From assembly GCF_037126465.1 (NCBI RefSeq), contig NW_026999324.1, forward strand, positions 1-64,000: a DNA stretch of 64,000 nucleotides. Direction: 5' to 3'. Shown piece by piece: positions 57,391 through 64,000 of this stretch (positions are counted from its first letter, which is position 1; the number at the start of each line of letters is the position of its first letter). Below the pieces are notes generated by a model. It saw only the letters and a list, made by a program, of their open reading frames with translations. It did no database searches and had not been told where the DNA came from. The DNA is from Ornithodoros turicata (lineage: Eukaryota > Arthropoda > Arachnida > Ixodida > Argasidae). A program made the translations under genes and the position numbers.

Positions 57391-57880
57391 CTCTCAGCGG
57401 ATGATCGGTAGCGTATCCGCCCGCCGATCCAAAGATAGCGGATTCTAAGCAGGCCGATGACGCTGGTTACTTTTTTTGGAAGGGTACAAATCGCTGAGGA
57501 ACTCCGGTGCGGATGGTTTTTATATGTTGATAGTACGTCCATGGAATATCCAGTGGATTAAAATGGATATCTATTACACGTGCACAATATCCAGGACTAC
57601 ACGTCTTATGGATGTTCATAAGACGTTTCTGGTTATCTGGGAAGATTCAAAGCAGGCTGATGACGATGGTAAGTTCTTTGGAAGGGCACAAGTTGCTGAA
57701 GAACGCAGTCTTCCACGACTGACATTAAATCTGGTGTCTCATGTGCCGAGATTTCGGCACATGAAAAAAACAAAAAGAAAGTAACGTGTGGACAACGTTA
57801 ATCCACAGACGCGACCGTCTTCGCGTCGCTCGTGATCGCACTTGTCTGGCGACAAAAAATTTCGAACTATGATTATGATC
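57391..57880 (+). repeat. Two degenerate pieces of the 9.99-kb-type SINE
   Basis: ATGATCGGTAGCGTATCCGC (57400) matches the SINE head, with GGAAGGGTACAAATCGCTGA following. The match breaks and a second piece starts at about 57640 (AAGCAGGCTGATGACG), running to ATCCACAGACGCGACCGTC and the GTCTGGCGAC end. About 130 unrelated bases with GGATATCC-like words separate them. Confidence 0.65.
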
Positions 57881-58370
57881 ACGATTACTTACCTTCGCAA
57901 TGGGACAGTTGGCCTCCATGAAGGGGGAAGGTGCTTACATTAACGTATAAACTACGTGTTTTCTACACTGCGCGTAAGCAATACCGTTCGAAGGTAGACA
58001 TGGAATGATGGGAATGATGGCATGTAGTCTTGAGTCGGAGTGCCAACATGAAAGGAAGGCTGCTGAATAGCCGCATTGTTTTCATAAAAACTCAGGGCAA
58101 CAGATGTTGCCTGTCCCAGTGGCAGAGCCCACTGGTGCCCTTGCCTGATGCCCCTCAACGGAGAGCAGAGCATAGACGCTTAGCACGAAGACGCAAATAC
58201 GGCTCGCATTTACAACTACTAAGAAGTCTGAACAATGTCTCTCAATGATGATTAGCTCCGAGAGTGTTGAAGATGGCCATCTTAGTTCCTGTTTTGGGAC
58301 AGCTCTTTTCCAATAGCGTAACAACTCTGCCTGTACCAAAATTTCTGGAAGCTAATTTGTTTATTTACAG
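57881..58370. other. Putative intron, nothing recognised
   Basis: Only short frames occur. Confidence 0.35.
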
Positions 58371-58500
58371 GGACGATTTGAATAGAAGCCTATGCTACAC
58401 AACGACAGACACGCAAAATGCGCCTACATTTTCAGGAGTAGTAGGATTCAACGTAGATAATTTCTGTAAGGCGAGCGCTACTATGGATGGACTAACAGCG
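58371..58500 (+). CDS. Exon: Cys-rich block
   Basis: After TTTATTTACAG and before ACAGCG|GTAAGC, the 130 bases enter in phase 2 and leave in phase 0. They read DDLNRSLCYTTTDTQNAPTF then SGVVGFNVDNFCKASATMDG. Two Cys and the phase agreement support membership in the gene. By itself the sequence matches no family I can name; a chitinase-like reading was considered and dropped. Confidence 0.6.
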
Positions 58501-58952
58501 GTAAGCATCACTACGGGAAAAAATCATATATTTCGTATTTTCGTGTTGTTTAAATTGTTGAAATGTAAACGAGGTCGTAGCGCTGGGAAGTAATAGAACG
58601 CTTGTTTTTTTCGATTGTGCGAACTTTTTTCTGCGAAAATACTTTGTTTTGAATTTTCCGGTAACTGCATTTCCAAGGAAATTGTTTCGCGCGTGATGAA
58701 AAGAAGATACGAGGATTGACGGCATTAACGTTTAATAGCGATGGATCGTATTAATGATTGATTAGTATTGTGCGAGCTCCAAGCGTCTCAGCAGCAGACT
58801 ATTAGTGATGAGGTACTCTGGTACTACAGACGGACCGCTTCTTGATAGAACCAAAGAATAGATCCGATACTCAGGTTTAAGGAAACCCAGTGTTGCAAAC
58901 CTAGTGGAGTTATTGCCGTGGTGTCCTTCTTCACATATGATTAGTGATACTT

Positions 58953-59938
58953 CCCAAGCAGCACGCCAATATCGGTCCAATATTGGCCCAATGTGGGCTG
59001 CCAATATGGGGGTGCACATATTGGCAAGCCCGTTTTGCGCCAATATTGCCAATATTTCTGTAATATCACCAAAGGGGAGTTCGTGTAATAATAAAGAATT
59101 ATCCTGTATAATATTCACCACCGATAATAGTTTTCTCTGATCTTTGCTTTTTTATTTCTGCGGATCTAATTGATCCACGTTGCACATGATTGCAAAAAAA
59201 GCAGACAAAACACGGCATCGCCCAAAAAGAACGAACAACTACGCCCGCCTTGCTGAAGGCCACAAGCAATCCCACGCAGCTGCCAATGCCAAAGATCCCT
59301 CAGAAGCCTTCATTGGGATCGCAATATTCTGTGAACTAAAAATTTCCCACCCGCTCCGAGACTACAAAGGAGCGAAACACTTTCGTGACGGTGACGGACA
59401 TACGCCAGAGCAATTCACACTGCTTGCAGCAACTTGAAAGCACCTAATTTTACAGAAGAGCCATCCCTTCCTATCAGACATTGTGTTTTTTACTTAGAGG
59501 ATCGCGAAGGAAGATGGCGGCTATTTCCAGAACGGGGAATGTTGAGTTGTGGAATTCTAGCGAACGTTACATTGGGATTGCCAAGTACGTTGACAGTTTC
59601 GAATAATGTGTATCATCTGCGGGAAGTTGTTGGATGTAACGATGTCCTGAATTGGGTATTTCACACGGTTCAACGTTCAATCTTGACGTGCTGCTTGGGC
59701 ATTTGTGCAACACGGGTACGTACCATTTTCTATATTTTGAGTCAATATGGGGTGTACGCGGGCAATATGGGGCCCATATCGCCAGGATTTTTCCAGTATT
59801 GGCTCAAAGTGGGCATTATGGGGCCTGTATTGCCCATTTTCATCCAATATGGGAAAACTCTTGGCGAAACAGGCCCCATACTGGACCCGTATCGCCAATG
59901 ACCAGCCAATATGGGCCCAATATTGTGTGCTGCTTGGG
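58953..59938. mobile_element. Possible 986-bp element: CCCAAGCAGCAC termini with CCAATAT subterminal arrays
   Basis: CCCAAGCAGCAC (58953-58964) is followed by an array of CCAATAT/ATATTGG words to about 59060. A second array (59745-59926) leads into GTGCTGCTTGGG (59927-59938). A further GTGCTGCTTGGG lies inside at 59688-59699, so the limits are uncertain. Between the arrays a frame reads HRPKRTNNYARLAEGHKQSH (59216) and another HCVFYLEDREGRWRLFPERG (59479); neither is recognised, but both look coding-like. Confidence 0.5.
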
Positions 59939-59939
59939 T

Positions 59940-61179
59940 CCACTGACACAATGAATACGTCACTCACAAAGCAAGTCGTCTACCTCAGGCGGATCCTTCG
60001 CCTCGCAACCAGAGAAACAAAACTCCTGGCATGTATACATCATTTTTCTCAACACAACTGTATCTGTGCTATTTCGGATCTCAACAGTAAACAGTACATT
60101 ATTTACTACACCTGAAGGCACTTCAGGAAAAGCACGCTTCACCGGAGTACTACCGGTTTCAGCTATAACAACACTCTGAAAGATGTGTCCTTCATGTGCG
60201 TTTGATAGGAGCCCCGAAAGTGGAGAATACGAGGCCTCTGCTTAGACACCACGTTAGGAAACACGCGTGAAGCAACATTAAGCATGGTGTCAAAGCATAG
60301 ACATCATTTTGAGGTCATGTCGTTTTAGCGCTTGTCGACATATTCCGATTGGCTTCATGCCAGAAGACGAACGTATTTTGGCAACGTCAACTATACGATG
60401 CTTCTTCCGAGACATAGTAGCAGATTTCCCCTCAGCTTAAGCCAATCGCATCGACTCAGTGTGTAATAGTAGGTCGCCATCGCATCCTTGAAAGTGGTCA
60501 ACAGTAGGAGATCTCATGTAGAAAACTGAGTGTTTAGTGCGAGATTATCGGATGAATATAACTACCGAGGTCGAAAGACGCCCGGAACAGTGCACAAAAA
60601 GAGTAAACGGACTATTTACAAACGATTTTCGAGCGGATCACGGGTGCGGCCATATTTATGGTCACGTGTAGGTTGACATTTGCTGTGACGTGCGACCAGG
60701 ACCTGTCCTAAATGCATTGCCTTCTCCCAGCACGTTTTCGTCTATGGAGCAACATTGGACGCTGCAACTGTGCCGTCGAGACAGGGGAATTTCCTTGCGT
60801 GTCAGGCCGACTTCGGCGAGAACCGTCCTTATATCCATGCCGAAAGTAGAATACTAAAAAACTCCACACAACTGTGCCACATAAGGTGCCGAGTAATAAA
60901 GACTCATAGCCGTAGGGATAATCACATGCATTTGATTTCAGGCTTGATCCGAAGCACGCAATTGGCGTCAGGCGCTGCGTGAAGTCCTGGCGCTAGCGTG
61001 AAGTAAACTAAAAATAAAACGTTATAGTTCAGTCCAAACCCGGGTCCCGTTAAAATTCATCTAATGCTGTTGATTCTGAAACTTTACTGAAAATGCTCAT
61101 GGGTGTCATTTTCATGTGTGATGTGTGTGTGTATGATATGGTGAGTGATGAATACACGTCTCGTCTGTCACCGTTCTAG
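59940..61179. other. Putative intron, nothing recognised
   Basis: No motif-bearing frame was seen. ATGTGTGTGTGTATG near 61120 is a short microsatellite. Confidence 0.35.
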
Positions 61180-61282
61180 GGCAAAGGCTCTACAGTGAGC
61201 AAATCGTGTACCACGCCGTGTGGGGGTTTCGGGACACTCGTATGGCACCAACTTCCTTGGTCCATGCAAGGCTCCGCAGACT
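61180..61282 (+). CDS. Exon: Cys-rich block resembling the ADAMTS Cys-rich domain
   Basis: The block follows TCACCGTTCTAG and ends at AGACT|GTAAGT; it enters in phase 0 and leaves in phase 1. It reads GKGSTVSKSCTTPCGGFGTL then VWHQLPWSMQGSAD. The spacing CxxxC followed by LPW and a small-residue run before the next expected Cys recalls the ADAMTS PWADGTPC segment, but the match is loose. The next exon was not found in the remaining 2.7 kb. Confidence 0.55.
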
Positions 61283-61829
61283 GTAAGTGCATAGGGCAGA
61301 GTCAACACTATCTAGATGGATAAAGCCTTGTCACCCGTGGATGTGGCGTAGCCAATCAGAACAGTGTTTTTCACGGCGGTAGCAAATCCCGGTCGAACCT
61401 TCAGCTTCACCGGTCCTGGGGAGCGTCTCCACTCTTTTTTCCAAATTGGATTATGGATGTGCTGTGTACGTCTCAGCACGGCCATCAACACTAAAAATCC
61501 TGGGTCAGTAGGTCTCCAAGGACTACGTTTAGTCAAATCAGTGGTCTTTAGAGCAACGCAGGTTTTAAATGGCTCCTTCATATGCATTAAGAATCAACAT
61601 ATCAATGTGTGAAAGGCACACCGTTCAGACAGCATATCTTGAACAGGCATTCAGCTGTGTCTTCTTTTAGCGTTCGAATGTCACAACCAGTTCATCACTA
61701 TGGCTTTCCAGAGTACAACTCTATCATCCTTGAGTCAAGTAAAAAACTCATCCATGGCAGCGCCTCCAAACATGTACCTCACCAGATACAACAAACTTGA
61801 AACTGTGAAACACAATACTGCAACAGGAA
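61283..61829. other. No recognised gene
   Basis: Part of this may be upstream sequence of the LINE that follows; no domain is readable before about 61830. Confidence 0.35.
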
Positions 61830-62782
61830 TTTGAGGTGCGAAAGGATAGCTTTGGCAGCCACATAGAGTACACTGATGGTTCAAAGGGTGTTTCCGAGGT
61901 ATCATGCGCTATGGTCACTGGCACTGTTACAAGGTCACATCGTGTGAAGGTCACCATGTCTGTCTTCACAGCAGAAGTGTATGCCATAATTTTAGCCCTT
62001 AATTATATCTTACAAAATCGTATTAAATCATCAGTCATATACGCAGATTCTTTGACTTCATTACAGACTATATGTAGCATTCATTGCACAAAAGACCCCA
62101 TTGTCTATCGTGCAAGGAACCTAGCAAGCACACAGTTTATCGGTTACTTTTCCTGCTGGGTACCCTGCCATGTTGGGATACCAGAAAATGAAAAGGCCGA
62201 TCGAGCAGCTTGCTGCTGCCTAACATACGACATAACGCCCTTTGACATTCCATCAAAGATGTCGGGCTATATGTTTAAAAAGCAGCAGACACTGGCAGAG
62301 CTTTTGGGACCAACAGACAAGCAACAAATTACGCACTATAAAACCTATTCCTCCATCTGCATCCAATCAACTGTATGAGGTGCTATCCTGTCGGCTCCGC
62401 CTGGGACGCCACCTATTTAACACATGAATATCTCTTACGGGAAGTAGACTGTCCCGAATGCAGTGACTGTGGGGAACAACTCTCAATCTTTCACATCCTC
62501 ATTGTATGCCCAGCCTACCAGCATCTCAGTGAACGTCATTTTGTTTCGTGCAATAGAAACTGCTTGCCACTGCGCACCCGGCTCTTGAGCTCGCAATGAA
62601 AGTTTTGTACCCTTTGAAAAGGTATACATGTTTTTTTAGAGATACCGAGTTTTTAAAGGATCTGTGATTTTAATTACTACCCAGCACTTAGCACTGGTTT
62701 AGTAAGCACAAAAATTGTACCTAGGTAAAACTTAATAACGCCACTAATGCGCCACAAAAAAAAAATCAAATCAAATCAAAGC
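61830..62782 (+). mobile_element. Non-LTR retrotransposon tail: RNase H and terminal Cys motif
   Basis: The frame at 61836-62378 reads HIEYTDGSKGVSEVSCAMVT, FTAEVYAIILAL, VIYADSLTSLQTI and CWVPCHVGIPENEKADRAA, the four RNase H blocks with their acidic residues (D, E, D, D). In the next frame CPECSDCGEQLSIFHILIVC is the terminal CxxC...H...C motif. The copy ends in TCAAA repeats (62765-62782). It probably belongs to an I- or R1-type clade that carries RNase H. Only the last kilobase of the element is present and one frameshift separates the two parts. Confidence 0.88.
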
Positions 62783-63389
62783 TTTTAGCTGTCGTAGCCA
62801 CATAGATGAACCACTGCCGTCCAGGCGTAGTAAACAGGAAAACTTCAAAATAAAGCTCAAAACTGTCCCATATTTCTATCGTCAGTAACTTTGTGGAAAG
62901 TGTTCTTTTTATCTACAGATTCGTGTCTATAGGTTTTCGGAGTTATTCGGATTCGTAACAGGCGCACCGCAATCAGACGAAGTTACGCTTTGTGTCCACG
63001 AGAGAAGGAGGGAGAGGAGGTAATAAGCAGACCTTCTGTATCTAGGTGGCGTGGCAGAGGCCGCAATAATGTGAAAATGTTGGAAGAGCGCGATTCAGCG
63101 TCACCGGTGCGGATTGTTTCCCGGTGCCATTGTTATATGGCGTCTAGTTCCTCTACACCGTTGTCGTCATTAGCGATGCGACGCCTTAGCACCATGTGCG
63201 GAACACATGGATTACATATGATCAGTGTTCTCTTGCTGGGTGATAACAATCGTGCCGTTCGTACGAATACGCTGCTGTCTTTTTTGGGTGTTGTCCTGTC
63301 AAAATTCCAGAACGCTTTTAGAAAAAACAGAACAAAGTTATTTTATGTGCCGCTAAAACAACGAGAGAATGACGTTGGGACGGATTGCA
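62783..63389. other. No recognised gene
   Basis: A plus frame from 62990 has no motif. Confidence 0.35.
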
Positions 63390-63660
63390 CACTTGCAATA
63401 CAGGGCGATATTAGCGACACTTCCCCGTTAACGGCTCAAACTTCGCAATATGGGGTCCCTATTGCCAAGTCTAATCCAATACGGGGAAACTCCTGGCAAA
63501 ACCTTATGTGCTGCTGCCGACACTCCCCGACATCGGCCTAACATACGCTTGCAACACCGCTCAGAGCTGGGCCGATGTCGGGTCAGGATATTGGCCCGAT
63601 ATCATTTGGACATGCTGCCGATGTCATTTCGACATGCTACCGATTTGTGACCGATGTTGC
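63390..63660. repeat. Diverged CCAATAT/CCGATGT repeat array
   Basis: CAATATGGGGTCCCTATTGCC and ATATTGGCCCGATATC-type words are followed by GTGCTGCTGCCGA, a drifted version of the GTGCTGCTTGGG end, then CCGATGTC words. It is related to the arrays at 20.4, 59.0 and 59.8 kb. Confidence 0.55.
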
Positions 63661-64000
63661 GCCAACATAATTTTGTATTTTTATTCGTGTGCTGGCCATC
63701 GTAGGGATGAAAACAACGTTAGACTGGTTGTTTGCGAGGAAACTACGTTTTATTTCTACCATTGTCTATTACTCGTTTATTTTCTGATGGTTTTCTTTAT
63801 CTCTCGTATTTCCCACGGCGTGCAATGAGCGCGGTATTACCAAAAGCAAGACGAAAAAAAGTTCGAAAGCTCCTTAAAAAACGAAAGCGCAAGAAGCTTT
63901 CAAAAGGTACCGGCATTTCTTTCGAACAAAAACATACTATATATTTCATGTCTTACGAGCTTCCGCAAATTCGAGAGCCCTGCTCGTCTCAGAATCAAAT
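63661..64000. other. No recognised feature
   Basis: A-rich sequence with short frames at the window edge. Confidence 0.35.

Larger units (their letters stand above)
24480..61282 (+). other. Gene model: membrane-anchored M12B (reprolysin)-like metalloprotease, at least 11 exons
   Basis: Eleven plus-strand blocks with AG/GT borders can be chained. Incoming and outgoing phases agree at every junction: 2-1, 1-1, 1-1, 1-0, 0-0, 0-2 (after one homopolymer indel), 2-1, a gap, 0-2, 2-2, 2-0, 0-1. The order is membrane segment, Ser/Thr stalk, N-terminal half of an M12B-like domain, gap, C-terminal end of the domain, Cys-rich region. The family call rests on the pattern at 32413-41021 (VLFVGDH, a later LNM-INAAF, DIVYVFTR) and the Cys spacing of the last exons. 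The HExxHxxGxxH exon was not found. First and last exons lie outside what could be seen. The model could instead mix two adjacent genes. Confidence 0.45.

Noticed and set aside
58371..58500. Similarity to the C-terminus of GH18 chitinase-like proteins
   Set aside because: The resemblance is limited to a few residues and the neighbouring exons do not contain GH18 motifs.

Overview
This is a repeat-rich stretch of an animal nuclear genome, most likely an arachnid and probably a hard tick. The basis is spliced exons with GT/AG borders, tRNA-derived SINEs, several non-LTR retrotransposon tails, Ty3/gypsy, Ty1/copia and Penelope-like fragments, and many non-autonomous DNA transposons. No bacterial operons, CRISPR array or rRNA genes are visible. 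The tick assignment is inferred from the look of the repeats and from an M12B (reprolysin)-type protease, a family expanded in ticks; no species marker was identified.

The main host locus appears to be one large plus-strand gene of at least 11 exons from about 24.5 kb to beyond 61.3 kb. Every consecutive exon pair joins in compatible phase, apart from one homopolymer frameshift and one gap. The exons give, in order: a hydrophobic membrane-spanning segment (24480-24565), a Ser/Thr-rich stalk (25169-25240, 25330-25374), the N-terminal half of an M12B-like metalloprotease domain (32413-32555, 39452-39496, 40547-40696, 40981-41021), then after a gap the end of that domain and a Cys-rich region that loosely recalls ADAMTS proteins (53017-53135, 57293-57364, 58371-58500, 61180-61282). 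The exon that should carry the zinc-binding HExxHxxGxxH motif was not found. The gap (41022-53016) is largely filled by a 6.65-kb inverted-repeat transposon, a LINE and a 1.8-kb DNA element. Family, membership of the first three exons and activity are all inferred.

Two smaller candidate genes are a two-exon Cys-rich ORF (9539-9782 and 10498-10644) and an uninterrupted 122-codon ORF (28187-28552). A diverged segmental repeat at about 5.0-8.4 kb carries the same tiny putative exon in two copies.

Layout: 0-5 kb, SINE units and two oppositely oriented gypsy fragments; 5-8.4 kb, segmental repeat with a LINE scrap; 9.5-10.7 kb, small gene with an intronic SINE; 11.1-13.5 kb, a copia element with LTRs and a 5-bp target-site duplication; 14.6-16.1 kb, a fold-back element; 17-22.6 kb, several MITE-like elements; 24.5-61.3 kb, the protease-like gene with transposons in its introns, including a Penelope-like element in a TA microsatellite (54.6-56.5 kb); 61.8-62.8 kb, a LINE RNase H tail; 63.4-63.7 kb, another CCAATAT repeat array. 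Everything was read by eye; no alignment or database search was run.
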